64,000 nucleotides of DNA, from the NCBI RefSeq assembly GCF_014495845.1, contig NZ_CP061080.1:91001-155000 (forward strand), read 5' to 3'. The notes below the pieces were generated by a model, which was not told where the DNA came from, did no database searches, and saw nothing but the letters and a program-made list of their open reading frames with translations. The position numbers and the translations under genes were made by a program. Each line of letters begins with the position of its first letter. Position 1 is the stretch's first letter. Source of the DNA: Aquibium microcysteis. GTDB lineage: Bacteria; Pseudomonadota; Alphaproteobacteria; Rhizobiales; Rhizobiaceae. This document shows, piece by piece, positions 37,131 to 45,880 of the stretch.

Positions 37131-37162
37131 GAAAAAGAAAGAGCCCGCGCAGGGCGGGCTCT
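37131..37162 (-). terminator. Rho-independent terminator of rplM-rpsI
   Basis: AGAGCCCGC and GCGGGCTCT pair around a five-base loop, followed on the minus strand by the T-rich run opposite GAAAAAGAAA (37131-37140). It lies 31 bases after the rpsI stop. Confidence 0.9.
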
Positions 37163-37192
37163 CTCCTTGCATTCGTCGGAAGACGCTGGGGA

Positions 37193-37675
37193 TCAGCGCT
37201 TCGAGAACTGGAACGAACGACGGGCCTTGGCCTTGCCGTACTTCTTGCGCTCGACGGTGCGCGAGTCGCGGGTCAGGAAGCCGCCCTTCTTGAGCACGCC
37301 GCGCAGCGCCGGCTCGTAGTAGGTCAGCGCCTTGGAGATGCCGTGACGCACCGCGCCGGCCTGGCCCGACAGACCGCCGCCTATGACCGTTGCGACGATG
37401 TCGTACTGGCCTTCGCGGTTGGCCGCGACGATCGGCTGGCGCAGGATCATCTGGAGCACCGGCCGGGCGAAATAGGCCTTGTACTCCTTGTCGTTGACGA
37501 TGACCTTGCCGGTGCCCGGGCGGACCCAGACGCGGGCGATGGCGTCCTTGCGCTTGCCGGTCGCATAGGCGCGGCCCTGGGCGTCCAGCTTCTGGACGTG
37601 CACCGGGGCGGCCGGCTGAGCGGCGGAGACGCCGGTCGCGGTGCCGAGTTCGGCGAGGGAATTCAGATCAGCCAT
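37193..37675 (-). CDS. rpsI: 30S ribosomal protein S9 (uS9)
   Basis: 160 residues with an alphaproteobacterial Ala/Pro-rich N-terminal extension, then the conserved core ([36 protein letters not shown]) and the essential C-terminal basic tail ending FQFSKR, which reaches the P site. Its ATG overlaps the last eight bases of rplM, ensuring coupled synthesis. Confidence 0.98.
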   Translation of the reverse strand: MADLNSLAELGTATGVSAAQPAAPVHVQKLDAQGRAYATGKRKDAIARVWVRPGTGKVIVNDKEYKAYFARPVLQMILRQPIVAANREGQYDIVATVIGGGLSGQAGAVRHGISKALTYYEPALRGVLKKGGFLTRDSRTVERKKYGKAKARRSFQFSKR

Positions 37676-38141
37676 TGACCGGGGTCCTTACGTTCTTCTT
37701 GCTCATCGCGGCGACGTCGAGCGTCTCGGGCGTCTGAGCCTCGTGCGGATGGGCCGCGCCCGCATAGACGCGCAGGTTCTTCATCTGGCGACGGCCGAGC
37801 GGGCCGCGCGGGATCATGCGCTCGACGGCCTTCTCGAGCACGCGCTCGGGGAAACGGCCTTCCAGCAGGTCGCGCGCCGTGCGCTCCTTGACGCCGCCGG
37901 GGTGGCCGGTGTGCCAGTAATACACCTTGTCGGTGAACTTCTTGCCGGTCAGCACGACCTTGTCGGCATTGATGATGATGACGTTGTCGCCATCGTCGAC
38001 GTGGGGCGTGAAGGTGGGCTTGTGCTTGCCGCGCAGGCGGTTGGCGACGATGGAGGCGAGGCGGCCGACGACGAGACCTTCGGCGTCGATCAGCACCCAC
38101 TTCTTCGTCACCTCCGCAGGCTTCTGCGAAAAGGTTTTCAT
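37668..38141 (-). CDS. rplM: 50S ribosomal protein L13 (uL13)
   Basis: 157 residues: [46 protein letters not shown] and [20 protein letters not shown] are typical of L13. The ATG at 38141 has AGGAAAG upstream. A sigma-70-type promoter lies about 130 bases upstream. Overlaps rpsI by eight bases. Confidence 0.98.
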   Translation of the reverse strand: MKTFSQKPAEVTKKWVLIDAEGLVVGRLASIVANRLRGKHKPTFTPHVDDGDNVIIINADKVVLTGKKFTDKVYYWHTGHPGGVKERTARDLLEGRFPERVLEKAVERMIPRGPLGRRQMKNLRVYAGAAHPHEAQTPETLDVAAMSKKNVRTPVNG

Positions 38142-38267
38142 GGTGGTACTTTCCTGTCGAACCTTCCATCCCGAGCGGGCGGAAAGGCGTTTCTTGTTGC
38201 TTGCGTTGGGCGGCTGATCTGCCGGCCAACAGGAAGGCGGCGATACGAGATTGCCGCTTCGCCGCGC

Positions 38268-38296
38268 TCCATAAAGCAGGCTGTCGGCGTCGTCAA
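38268..38296 (-). promoter_or_regulatory. Sigma-70 promoter of rplM-rpsI
   Basis: On the minus strand: TTGACG (38296-38291), a 17-base spacer and TATGGA (38273-38268). Both boxes and the spacing fit the alphaproteobacterial housekeeping consensus. The predicted leader is about 120 bases. Confidence 0.7.
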
Positions 38297-38517
38297 GCGG
38301 CCCTGCGCCGACATGGCGCAAAAAGACAAATGAAAACAGTTGCTTGCCGGAGTGGTATTATTTTACCGCATCGATGATGCCCGGTCTGTTGCATCTCCGT
38401 GTGGGCGCCGTGCTTGATGCGGCGCAACGGCGCCGAGGACCATCTGTCCGGAAAGGGGAAATCACCGGTCGCCGAGGAATGGCAATGGCGAACGCAAGGA
38501 AAGGATATGCTGCTGAA

Positions 38518-38610
38518 TGTGACATATTTCACTTTAAAAAAATCCTCGGTGCGAGAGTTAAATATTTCACATTACCATAAAAAATAATTACATGAATGGA
38601 AAATGAATGC
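38518..38610. promoter_or_regulatory. AT-rich upstream region of the small secreted protein gene
   Basis: In a window of roughly two-thirds GC this stretch is largely A and T. It contains two direct copies of ATATTTCAC (38524-38532 and 38562-38570) and an A/T run TACCATAAAAAATAATTACA. It lies 100-190 bases upstream of the secreted-protein start and probably holds its promoter. The rest of the gap 38297-38706 shows no gene. Confidence 0.5.
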
Positions 38611-38706
38611 ATTCTTCAGTCAGGATACAGGAACGGGTCGTTAGAACGGTCGCCATGGGGCAAGCAAACGACTGAAACAGAAACCTGAACCTGAAAGGAA
38701 ACCATC

Positions 38707-39048
38707 ATGACCATCCGCAACACCCTCGTCGCCGCCGCCGCCACCGCTCTCGTGCTGGCCGCAGGCTCCGCCAGCTTCGCCGGCAAGTTCGCCGCCATGC
38801 CCGCCTCGGGCGGCGGGGCGCAGATCAGCTGCTCGATCCCGAACAACGTCGTCTGCACCATCACCAGCGCCAAGGGCCTGAAGTCGGTGAAGATCCTGTC
38901 CAACACCCCGCAGGGCACCGTCGCCGTGGTCGACAAGACCTACCGTAGCTGCCCCAAGCAGGTGCAGGTGTCCTGGGACTCGGCCTACCAGTCGAGCGGC
39001 AACCAGATCGTCGAGTGCTCCTCGATGGGCTTCAAGGCCGCGAACTGA
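38707..39048 (+). CDS. Small secreted cysteine-containing protein of unknown function
   Basis: 113 residues with a clear Sec signal peptide (AAATALVLAAGSASFA, cleavage about Ala25). The mature part of about 88 residues has four cysteines (SCSIPNNVVC, SCPKQ and EC), suggesting two periplasmic disulfides, and is rich in Ser, Val and Lys. GAAAGGAAACC precedes the ATG. I do not recognise a family. It is monocistronic, with its own AT-rich upstream region and a terminator-like hairpin, and codon use is as GC-rich as its neighbours. Confidence 0.8.
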   Translation: MTIRNTLVAAAATALVLAAGSASFAGKFAAMPASGGGAQISCSIPNNVVCTITSAKGLKSVKILSNTPQGTVAVVDKTYRSCPKQVQVSWDSAYQSSGNQIVECSSMGFKAAN

Positions 39049-39067
39049 CGCGTCGAACCGGTACCGA

Positions 39068-39103
39068 CCGGAGGGCTCCGCGCCATGCGCGGGGCCCTTC
39101 CGG
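39068..39103 (+). terminator. Hairpin after the secreted-protein gene
   Basis: CCGGAGGGCTCCGCGC pairs imperfectly with GCGCGGGGCCCTTCCGG around a CAT loop, 20 bases past the stop. The following bases (CGTTCGGTTC) are only weakly T-rich. Confidence 0.5.
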
Positions 39104-39176
39104 CGTTCGGTTCATTGTCCCCTTGCCGATGCTGCATCCCCGCCCGACATAGTCGGGAGACAGGGGAGAGAGCCAG

Positions 39177-39629
39177 ATGGACGACAGCGAGGCGGTGACC
39201 GGCGGCTGTTTCTGCGGCCGCGTGCGCTACGAGGCGAAGGCCTATCCGCAGCGGGCATCCTACTGCCATTGCAGCTTCTGCCGCCGCACGTCCGGCGCGC
39301 CGGCCGAGGTCGCAGTCGAACTGGAGCCCGGGACGCTGCGCTGGACCGCGGCCGAGCCCCGGTACTTCCGAACCTCGCCTTTCGGCGAACGCGGCTTCTG
39401 CGGCGACTGCGGCTCGCGGCTGATCTGGCGTCTGGCCGACGGCAGCGGCGAGGATTATGCCAACGTGTCGGTGGGCAGTCTCGACCGGCCCGAACGGGTG
39501 AAGCCCGCCTTCCACCAGTGCGTCGAGAGCAGCCTGCCGTGGTACCGCATCGACGACGACCTGCCGCGCCTGAAGACCGAGGATCTTCCGCAGATCGTGG
39601 CCCTGCGCCGGGCCGCCGGGCTCGAATGA
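39177..39629 (+). CDS. GFA-family protein (glutathione-dependent formaldehyde-activating enzyme fold, DUF636)
   Basis: 150-residue zinc protein of the GFA/CENP-V fold. Zinc-binding cysteines are visible: GGCFCGRVRY (Cys11, Cys13), the YCHCSFCRR cluster and FCGDCGSRL. The family name is historical; most members have no shown formaldehyde activity. AGGGGAGAGAGCC precedes the ATG. It stands between the secreted-protein gene and a convergent thioesterase gene. Confidence 0.9.
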   Translation: MDDSEAVTGGCFCGRVRYEAKAYPQRASYCHCSFCRRTSGAPAEVAVELEPGTLRWTAAEPRYFRTSPFGERGFCGDCGSRLIWRLADGSGEDYANVSVGSLDRPERVKPAFHQCVESSLPWYRIDDDLPRLKTEDLPQIVALRRAAGLE

Positions 39630-39654
39630 TCCGCCCGCGCGGCCGGCCCGCGAC

Positions 39655-40116
39655 CTACGGCTGCTTCTTCGGCGGGATGGAGTAGGTGCCGGTCGCGTGG
39701 GCGACCGTCAGGCGGTCCGGTCCGGCGACGATGTCGATGGCGAAGACCATCAGGCTGCGCCCAAGCTTGATGATGCGGCAATGGCCGTCGATCGGGCCGG
39801 GCTCGGCCTTGCGCACGAAGTTGATGTTGAGGTTGGTCGTCACCGACAGCGCGTCCGGGCCGGCATGGGTCAGCACGAGGACATAGCCGCCGATGTCGGC
39901 CAGCGTGAACAGGCACGGGCCCGAGACGGTACCGCCGGGTCGGACATGCCGCTCGCTGGCGTTGAGCCTGACCGTGCAGCCGCCCGGGAACACGTCGGTG
40001 GCGACGTAGTCGGCATAGTCGCCGTTGAGCTGCGGATAGACCGACACCATCAGCCGGTTGACCTCCTCGGCCGTCATCAGCGGCGTCGGACTTCTTTTCC
40101 CCGTTCCTGCGTCCAT
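39655..40116 (-). CDS. PaaI-type hotdog-fold thioesterase
   Basis: About 153 residues with the hotdog pattern: RLNASERHVRPGGTVSGPCLFTLADIGGYVLVLTH (the loop and helix blocks), then LNINFVRKAEPGPIDGHCRIIKLGR and a C-terminal HATGTYSIP strand. It should hydrolyse acyl- or aryl-CoA. GAGGA precedes the ATG at 40116; an alternative ATG at 40128 overlaps the TGA of the crotonase upstream. Either way it is coupled to that gene, suggesting a shared acyl-CoA substrate. Confidence 0.85.
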   Translation of the reverse strand: MDAGTGKRSPTPLMTAEEVNRLMVSVYPQLNGDYADYVATDVFPGGCTVRLNASERHVRPGGTVSGPCLFTLADIGGYVLVLTHAGPDALSVTTNLNINFVRKAEPGPIDGHCRIIKLGRSLMVFAIDIVAGPDRLTVAHATGTYSIPPKKQP

Positions 40117-40124
40117 CGCCGTCC

Positions 40125-40991
40125 TCATCCCTTCGGCGCGTTGATCGGCCGGTTCTGCGTCCAGTCGAAGGTGCCGAGGTCGCGCTCGCGCACCGCCTGC
40201 TTCCAGCCCATCGCCTCGGCGCGGTGCTTGAAGTTCAGCCCCTCCGGCGAATGCCGGGTGATGCCGTCGAACAGGGTCGCGAACATCTGCGTCTGTTTCA
40301 AGCCCATCGCCTCGATCGCCTGGTTGACGACCAGCTTCTGCATCATCAGCTGGTTGACCGGCACGCCCGCCATGCGTTCTGCCAGCCGCTCCACCTCGGC
40401 GTCGAGATCCGCCGCCGGGACGGATTTCAGCACGAGGCCCATGGCCTCTGCCTCCTTGCCCTTCACCGTGTCGCCGGTGAACAGCATGCGCTTGGCCCGT
40501 TCCGGACCCAGCCTGTAGACCCACATGGCGGTGGTGGGGCAACCCCAGACGCGGATCGGCATGTAGCCGATCTCGGCCTCGTCGGCCATCACGATCATGT
40601 CGGAGCACAGGGCGATGTCGGAGCCGCCGGCCACCGCGAAACCGTGCACCTTGGCGATCACCGGCCGATGGCTGCGCCACAGCGACATGAAGAGATCCGT
40701 GTTGCGCATCATGAAGGCGTAATCCTTCATCGGGTCCCACGGCATGTCCTGCGTCATCGCATTGCCGGCGCCGCTGTCCTGCTCGGCGTAATAGGCGAGG
40801 TCGTAGCCGGCGCAGAAGGCGCGGCCAGCGCCCGACAGGATGATGACATGCACGCCGGAATCGGCGTTCGCCTGCGCCACGCAGTCGGCAAGCTCCACCG
40901 GCAGGTCGTCGTCGATGGCGTTGAGCACGTCGGGCCGGTTGAGGGTGACGCGGGCGATCCGCCCGTCTTTTTCGTACAGGACCCGCGGCAC
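40125..40991 (-). CDS. Enoyl-CoA hydratase/isomerase (crotonase) family protein
   Basis: 288-residue crotonase. The two oxyanion-hole segments are GRAFCAGYDLAYY and HGFAVAGGSDIAL; the first catalytic Glu of classical hydratases falls on Asp in the second segment, while a Glu is kept in DEAEIGYMP. It could be a hydratase with altered chemistry or a related CoA enzyme. It is cotranscribed with the thioesterase gene and divergent from a second crotonase, with a 121-base shared upstream region. Confidence 0.88.
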   Translation of the reverse strand: MPRVLYEKDGRIARVTLNRPDVLNAIDDDLPVELADCVAQANADSGVHVIILSGAGRAFCAGYDLAYYAEQDSGAGNAMTQDMPWDPMKDYAFMMRNTDLFMSLWRSHRPVIAKVHGFAVAGGSDIALCSDMIVMADEAEIGYMPIRVWGCPTTAMWVYRLGPERAKRMLFTGDTVKGKEAEAMGLVLKSVPAADLDAEVERLAERMAGVPVNQLMMQKLVVNQAIEAMGLKQTQMFATLFDGITRHSPEGLNFKHRAEAMGWKQAVRERDLGTFDWTQNRPINAPKG

Positions 40992-41112
40992 GATCTCCTC
41001 CCGTGTTCCGTTTCCGTAAACGTCAATCAGTCTGTCCCATTTCCGGGCTTTCCTTCAACCGGCTCCGTGATAGTTCTCTTGGTCCAGTGAAAGACGCGTC
41101 GAGGAGAAGACC

Positions 41113-41934
41113 ATGGCCGAGGTGGTGGCACTGAAACGTCCCGAAGCGGAAGGGCCGGTCCATGCCGGCCTGTCGGGCGGGATCCTGACGCTGACGCTCG
41201 CCAACCCGCCGGCCAATGCCCTGTCGATCGCCACGATGGAGGCGCTGCAAGCGCAGCTCGACCGGGCGCGCGACGACGCGGCGGTGCGCGTCGTGGTGCT
41301 GGCCGCCGCCGGCAAGGTGTTCTGCGCCGGGCACGACCTCAAGGAACTGACCGCGCACCGGGCCGACGCCGACCGCGGCCGCGCCTTCTACGAGAAGACG
41401 ATGCGGCTCTGCGCGGGCGTCATGCAGTCGATCGTGCGGCTGCCGAAGCCGGTCATCGCCGAGGTGGCGGGAACGGCCACCGCCGCCGGCTGCCAGCTGG
41501 TCGCAAGCTGCGACCTCGCGGTTGCCACCACCGAGGCGATGTTCGCAACGCCGGGCGTCAACATCGGCCTGTTCTGCTCGACCCCGATGGTGGCGCTGTC
41601 GCGCAACGTCTCGCGCAAGCATGCGATGGAGATGCTGCTGACCGGCGAGATGATCGACGCGACGACGGCCCGCGAGTTCGGCCTCGTCAACCGCGTCGTG
41701 CCGCCGGAATACCTGAATCAGATCGTGCGCAAATATGCCGAAACCATTGTTTCCAAATCACCCCTGACGCTGAAGATCGGCAAGGAGGCTTTTTACGCGC
41801 AGGCCGAGATGGGCCTGTCGGATGCCTATGACTATGCCGTTCGGGTGATGGTGGAGAACATGATGGCACGTGATGCCGAGGAAGGCATCAGGGCCTTCGT
41901 CGAGAAGCGCAGGCCGGAATGGACGGGGGAGTGA
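41113..41934 (+). CDS. Enoyl-CoA hydratase-like protein (ECHDC3-type crotonase)
   Basis: 273 residues. Crotonase oxyanion segments KVFCAGHDLKEL and AGTATAAGCQLVASCDLAVA, then GLFCSTPMVALSRNVSRKHAMEMLLTGE, match the ECHDC3-like branch. The C-terminal helices are normal. True hydratase activity of this branch is not well established. It is coupled to the following VOC gene by a TGATG stop-start overlap. Confidence 0.88.
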   Translation: MAEVVALKRPEAEGPVHAGLSGGILTLTLANPPANALSIATMEALQAQLDRARDDAAVRVVVLAAAGKVFCAGHDLKELTAHRADADRGRAFYEKTMRLCAGVMQSIVRLPKPVIAEVAGTATAAGCQLVASCDLAVATTEAMFATPGVNIGLFCSTPMVALSRNVSRKHAMEMLLTGEMIDATTAREFGLVNRVVPPEYLNQIVRKYAETIVSKSPLTLKIGKEAFYAQAEMGLSDAYDYAVRVMVENMMARDAEEGIRAFVEKRRPEWTGE

Positions 41935-42359
41935 TGGTGCCGCGCGTCTCGATCGTCACGCTCGGCGTCGACGATCTCGACCGCGCGGTCCGCTTCTACG
42001 AGGCGATGGGGCTGACGCGCCACGCAGGCATCACGGACGGCGTGGCCTTCTTCCAGATGGGCGGCATCATCCTGTCGCTCTTCCCGCGCAGCGAACTGGC
42101 GAAGGATGCAGGCATCCATCCCGATGGCTCCGGCTTCTCGGGTGTCGCGCTCGCCTACAACACCCGCTCGCAAGCGGAGGTCGACGCCGTGCTGGAGCAG
42201 GCCGTCGCGGCGGGCGGGACGATCGTCCGGCCGGCGGGCCGCGCCTTCTGGGGCGGCCGGACGGGCTACTTCGCCGACACGGAGGGACATCTCTGGGAGG
42301 TCGCCCACAACCCGGCCTTCCCGATTGCCGCGGACGGGACGATCACGCTTCCCGCCTGA
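41934..42359 (+). CDS. VOC-family (glyoxalase/bleomycin-resistance fold) protein
   Basis: 141 residues with the paired beta-alpha-beta-beta-beta modules of the VOC superfamily: VTLGVDDLDRAVRFYEAMGL at the start, GGIILSLFPR, and GYFADTEGHLWEVAHNP with a probable metal Glu at the end. The ATG at 41934 overlaps the crotonase stop by one base and has GGGGGAG upstream. Substrate unknown; coupling suggests a link with the acyl-CoA enzyme. Confidence 0.87.
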   Translation: MVPRVSIVTLGVDDLDRAVRFYEAMGLTRHAGITDGVAFFQMGGIILSLFPRSELAKDAGIHPDGSGFSGVALAYNTRSQAEVDAVLEQAVAAGGTIVRPAGRAFWGGRTGYFADTEGHLWEVAHNPAFPIAADGTITLPA

Positions 42360-42461
42360 CCCGCCGCCCCCGAAACGCCCCGGATCCGCCTGCTTGCCGC
42401 CCTGCCGGCGCCAGGCTCGCGGACCAGGGTGGCGGCGGGCAATGACGGGTGGGCCGCGACG

Positions 42462-43280
42462 ATGGCGAGACGGGCGATGCTGGCCCTTGCGGGTTGGCTG
42501 GCGGGGGCGGGAGCCGCACCGGCGCAGACGCCGCACCATACCGAGGTCGCGCCGCCCCTCTATCCCGAAATCATACTAGAGACGGACGACAGCTTTTCCA
42601 CCGACTCCGAGCTGAGCGCCTTCCGCCGCGCTCTGGCCGATGCCGCCGGCCACCGATGGGACAAGCCGCTCGATCCCGAGACCGTCGTTCCCTTCCTCGC
42701 CGCCGACGTCGAGTTCCTGGTCGGACAGAAGGGGAGGAGCTATCGCGAGGCGTTCGTGTCGCTCGGCCTCCATCCCGCCCGCAAGGTGCTGGAGATGGCG
42801 GGACGCCTGTCGCGCGCCGGCGACAGTGCCGACCCGGGCGTTCACAGCCGCCACGGTCTGCAGGTGCTGGAGGAACTCGTCACGGAGCCGACGGTCGGCC
42901 GCACCCCCTGGCTCGACGGCCGCATCTGCACCGCGAGCTATGGCCGCATCGCGTGGCCCGACTGGATCGCGCTCGACGGCAAGCTGCGCTTCCTCGATCG
43001 GGAGCACTGGCGCATCGCCGGCGTCGTCGAGCCCACCGACGACAAGGGGCTGCCGACGGGCGACTGGCCGAAGCGCTACCAGATGGTTCCCGTATCGCCC
43101 GAGCAGAAGCGCTCCGCCGGTTCTCTCGGCATCATCGCCCCGCAGGGCGGCGTGGTGTTCTTCCGCGTCTTCCCGGGCAGCGACGCGAACCACTTCGCCC
43201 CCTATCTCAACTCCCACCTCTGCTTCGAGAAGCGCGACGGCGCATGGACGGTGTCTGCCATCGCCCTCAGGCTTGATTGA
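42462..43280 (+). CDS. Exported protein of unknown function
   Basis: About 272 residues from the ATG at 42462 (a GTG at 42429 is also in frame). A signal peptide (LALAGWLAGAGAAPAQ) is followed by a roughly 245-residue mature part with no recognised catalytic motif. The centre holds RTPWLDGRICTASYGRIAWPDW, and a later segment GIIAPQGGVVFFRVFPG could be an SH3-like barrel. Two cysteines are present in the mature part. It stands alone between the VOC gene and the CoA-binding protein gene. Confidence 0.7.
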   Translation: MARRAMLALAGWLAGAGAAPAQTPHHTEVAPPLYPEIILETDDSFSTDSELSAFRRALADAAGHRWDKPLDPETVVPFLAADVEFLVGQKGRSYREAFVSLGLHPARKVLEMAGRLSRAGDSADPGVHSRHGLQVLEELVTEPTVGRTPWLDGRICTASYGRIAWPDWIALDGKLRFLDREHWRIAGVVEPTDDKGLPTGDWPKRYQMVPVSPEQKRSAGSLGIIAPQGGVVFFRVFPGSDANHFAPYLNSHLCFEKRDGAWTVSAIALRLD

Positions 43281-43307
43281 GCATCGCGATTCCGGCACAG
43301 GAAGCGC

Positions 43308-43829
43308 ATGAACCACGATGCCTATGACGACGCCTACATTTCCGGGATCCTGCACGAGACGCGCACCATCGCGGTGGTGGGGGCTTCGGCGAACGACGTG
43401 CGGCCTTCGTTCTTCGTGACGAAGTATCTGATCGACAAGGGCTATACCGTCTATCCGATCAATCCGGGCCAGGCCGGCAAGGAGATCCTCGGCCGGCCCG
43501 TCTTCGCCAGGCTGGCCGACGTTCCGGAGCCGATCGACATGGTCGACGTCTTCCGCGCCTCGGACGCGGCGCCCGGAATCGTCGACGGGGCACTGGCGCT
43601 CGACCCGCTGCCCAAGGTGATCTGGCTGCAGCTCGGCGTGCGCAATGACGCGGCGGCGGCGAAGGCGGAAGAAGCGGGCGTCAAGGTCGTCATGAATCGC
43701 TGTCCGAAGATCGAGTACGGCCGCATGTCGGGCGAGATCGGCTGGAACGGCGTCAACAGCCGCATGATCTCGTCGAAGAAGCCGGTCATGCGCGCCGGAT
43801 TCCAGAGCTTCGGCATCCGCAAGCGCTGA
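43308..43829 (+). CDS. CoA-binding domain protein (YccU-like)
   Basis: 173 residues forming a single CoA-binding Rossmann domain: TIAVVGASANDVRPSFFVTKYL, GYTVYPINPGQAG, the IDMVDVFRAS strand and WLQLGVRNDAAA. This is the stand-alone version of the N-terminal domain of succinyl-CoA synthetase alpha. AGGAAGC precedes the ATG. Physiological role is not known. It lies upstream of metY with a terminator-like hairpin between. Confidence 0.9.
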   Translation: MNHDAYDDAYISGILHETRTIAVVGASANDVRPSFFVTKYLIDKGYTVYPINPGQAGKEILGRPVFARLADVPEPIDMVDVFRASDAAPGIVDGALALDPLPKVIWLQLGVRNDAAAAKAEEAGVKVVMNRCPKIEYGRMSGEIGWNGVNSRMISSKKPVMRAGFQSFGIRKR

Positions 43830-43863
43830 CGCCGCGGGCGAATTGGCCCGGCGTCGTTCTCTT
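43828..43863 (+). terminator. Probable terminator before metY
   Basis: ACGCC and GGCGT enclose an inner GGGC/GCCC pair around GAATTG, starting at the stop codon of the CoA-binding protein gene. The tail CGTTCTCTTT is moderately T-rich. Confidence 0.5.
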
Positions 43864-43986
43864 TGCGCAATGGTTTTCCGCCGCTCCTTCGCACTTCGCA
43901 CGATTCCCCTTTGATTTCGCGGACGCGCTTTGCCAAAACCGCCGCAACGACAATCCGCTGCCTTTCGCAGCCAGGGAGGACATGAC

Positions 43987-45270
43987 ATGAACCAGCGCAC
44001 GCCCGGTTTCGACACGCTCGCCATCCACGCGGGCGCCCAGCCCGACCCTGCCACCGGCGCACGCGCCACGCCGATCTACCAGACGACGTCCTTCGTCTTC
44101 GACGACGCCGACCATGCCGCCTCGCTGTTCGGGCTGAAGGCCTTCGGCAACATCTACACCCGCATCATGAACCCGACGCAGGCCGTGCTCGAGGAGCGCG
44201 TCGCCGCGCTCGAGGGCGGCACCGCGGCGCTCGCCACCGCGTCCGGCCATGCGGCGCAGCTTCTCGTGTTCCACACGATCATGCAGCCCGGCGCCAACTT
44301 CGTGGCCGCCAACAAGCTCTATGGCGGTTCGATCAACCAGTTCGGCCATGCCTTCAAGAACTTCGACTGGCGCGTGCGCTGGGCCGACGCCGGCGACCCG
44401 GCCTCGTTCGAGGCGCAGATCGACGGCGACACCCGCGCCATCTTCGTCGAGAGCCTCGCCAACCCCGGCGGCACCTTCGTCGACATCGAGAAGATCGGCG
44501 ACGTCGCGCGCAAGCACGGCCTGCCGCTGATCGTCGACAACACCATGGCCTCGCCCTACCTGCTGCGTCCGATCGAGCACGGTGCCGACGTCGTCATCCA
44601 TTCGCTGACCAAGTTCCTCGGCGGCCACGGCAATTCCATGGGCGGCGCCATCGTCGACGGCGGTACCTTCGACTGGTCGAAGAGCGGCAACTATCCGATG
44701 CTGTCGCAGCCGCGGCCCGAATATGCCGGCCTCGTCCTGCACGAGACCTTCGGCAACTTCGCCTTCGCCATCGCCTGCCGCGTGCTCGGCCTGCGCGATT
44801 TCGGCCCGTCGATCTCGCCCTTCAACGCCTTCATGATCCTGCAGGGCATCGAAACCCTGTCGCTGAGGATGCAGCGCCATTGCGAGAACGCCCTGAAAGT
44901 GGCGACCTGGCTGAAGCAGCATCCGAAGGTCGCCTGGGTCTCCTATCCCGGCCTGCCCGACGATCCGAACCACGCGATGATGAAGAAATATTCGCCCAAC
45001 GGCGCGGGCGCCGTCTTCACCTTCGGCCTGAAGGGCGGCTACGAGGCGGGCGTCAAGGTGGTCGAGGGCGTCGAGCTGTTCTCGCATCTGGCCAACATCG
45101 GCGACGTCCGCTCGCTGATCATCCACCCGGCCTCCACCACCCACCGCCAGCTGACCGACGAGCAGAAGGTCGCGGCCGGCGCCGGCCCCGACACCATCCG
45201 CCTGTCGGTCGGCATCGAAAGCGCCGAGGACATCGTGGCCGACCTGGAACAGGCGCTGGCGAAGGCCTGA
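43987..45270 (+). CDS. metY: O-acetylhomoserine aminocarboxypropyltransferase (sulfhydrylase)
   Basis: 427-residue PLP enzyme of the Cys/Met gamma family that makes homocysteine directly from O-acetylhomoserine and sulfide. The PLP lysine is Lys209 in [42 protein letters not shown] and the C-terminal [10 protein letters not shown] are typical. GGGAGGA precedes the ATG. The 157-base leader was examined for a SAM riboswitch and none was recognised. The cupin gene follows after four bases. The close relative metZ (O-succinylhomoserine) is the main alternative. Confidence 0.92.
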   Translation: MNQRTPGFDTLAIHAGAQPDPATGARATPIYQTTSFVFDDADHAASLFGLKAFGNIYTRIMNPTQAVLEERVAALEGGTAALATASGHAAQLLVFHTIMQPGANFVAANKLYGGSINQFGHAFKNFDWRVRWADAGDPASFEAQIDGDTRAIFVESLANPGGTFVDIEKIGDVARKHGLPLIVDNTMASPYLLRPIEHGADVVIHSLTKFLGGHGNSMGGAIVDGGTFDWSKSGNYPMLSQPRPEYAGLVLHETFGNFAFAIACRVLGLRDFGPSISPFNAFMILQGIETLSLRMQRHCENALKVATWLKQHPKVAWVSYPGLPDDPNHAMMKKYSPNGAGAVFTFGLKGGYEAGVKVVEGVELFSHLANIGDVRSLIIHPASTTHRQLTDEQKVAAGAGPDTIRLSVGIESAEDIVADLEQALAKA

Positions 45271-45274
45271 GCCG

Positions 45275-45619
45275 GTGGCGCTCTTCGTCGCCGTCGACGT
45301 CGCGGGCGTGGAGCCGGAGGAGGGCGCTCCGGCGCCCGACCGGCTGCTCGCCGGCGACCCGTGCTTCACCACCTGGAACGTCGAGGAAGCGGACGGCGGC
45401 CTCTACGCCGGCATCTGGCAGTCGACGCCCGGCAAGTGGCGCATCGTCTACGACGAATGGGAATTCTGCCACATCCTCTCCGGCGTCTCGGTGATCGCCG
45501 AGGACGGCGGCGCGGCTCGCACGGTCAGGGCCGGCGACAGCTTCGTGCTCAGGCCCGGGTTCAGGGGGACCTGGGAAGTCGTTGAAACGACCCGCAAGGA
45601 ATATGTGATCAGGGTGTAG
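45275..45619 (+). CDS. Cupin-domain protein (cupin_3/DUF861)
   Basis: 114-residue single cupin. The pattern DEWEFCHILSGVSVIAEDGG then AGDSFVLRPGFRGTWEV matches cupin_3 proteins such as the ureidoglycolate-hydrolase-related group. It starts at a GTG four bases after metY and is probably cotranscribed. Metal ligands are few (one His and Glu in the first motif), so activity is uncertain. Confidence 0.82.
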   Translation: MALFVAVDVAGVEPEEGAPAPDRLLAGDPCFTTWNVEEADGGLYAGIWQSTPGKWRIVYDEWEFCHILSGVSVIAEDGGAARTVRAGDSFVLRPGFRGTWEVVETTRKEYVIRV

Positions 45620-45643
45620 CATCGGGTCGATGAGGAGGGGGCA

Positions 45644-45880
45644 GTGCCGACCGTTCTGCGCGATGGCGGCTACAGGTTCTTCTTCTTCAGCCGCAAAGAT
45701 GACGAGCCGCCGCATATCCATGTCGAGCATGGCGACAAGCTCGCGAAACTCTGGCTCGACCCGGTCGAGCTCGCCTCCGCAAGACGCTTTCGAACGCACG
45801 AACTTGGAGCATTGCGCCTGCTGGTGATGGAGTATCGCGAACGCTTCCCGGAGGCTTGGGATGAACATTTTGGCGACTGA
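45644..45880 (+). CDS. DUF4160 protein (toxin-antitoxin-like pair, first gene)
   Basis: 78 residues: MPTVLRDGGYRFFFFSRKDD and EPPHIHVEHGDKLAKLWLDP are the DUF4160 signature, ending with MEYRERFPEAWDEHFG. It starts at a GTG behind a very strong AGGAGGGGG site. The 3' end overlaps the DUF2442 gene by 20 bases. DUF4160/DUF2442 pairs are widespread and behave like toxin-antitoxin or related stress modules in genome surveys; biochemistry is little known. Confidence 0.88.
   Translation: MPTVLRDGGYRFFFFSRKDDEPPHIHVEHGDKLAKLWLDPVELASARRFRTHELGALRLLVMEYRERFPEAWDEHFGD

Noticed and set aside
38344..38587. Small open frames in the gap upstream of the secreted-protein gene
   Set aside because: They run through the AT-rich promoter-like stretch, lack ribosome-binding sites and have no protein-like pattern.
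40129..40740. N-terminal extension of the thioesterase frame across the crotonase gene
   Set aside because: It is an out-of-phase reading of a well-conserved crotonase; the thioesterase fold begins only after 40116.
43830..43986. Possible SAM riboswitch in the metY leader
   Set aside because: The gene and clade made this likely, but I could not find the conserved core or pseudoknot of SAM-II or other SAM-binding RNAs.
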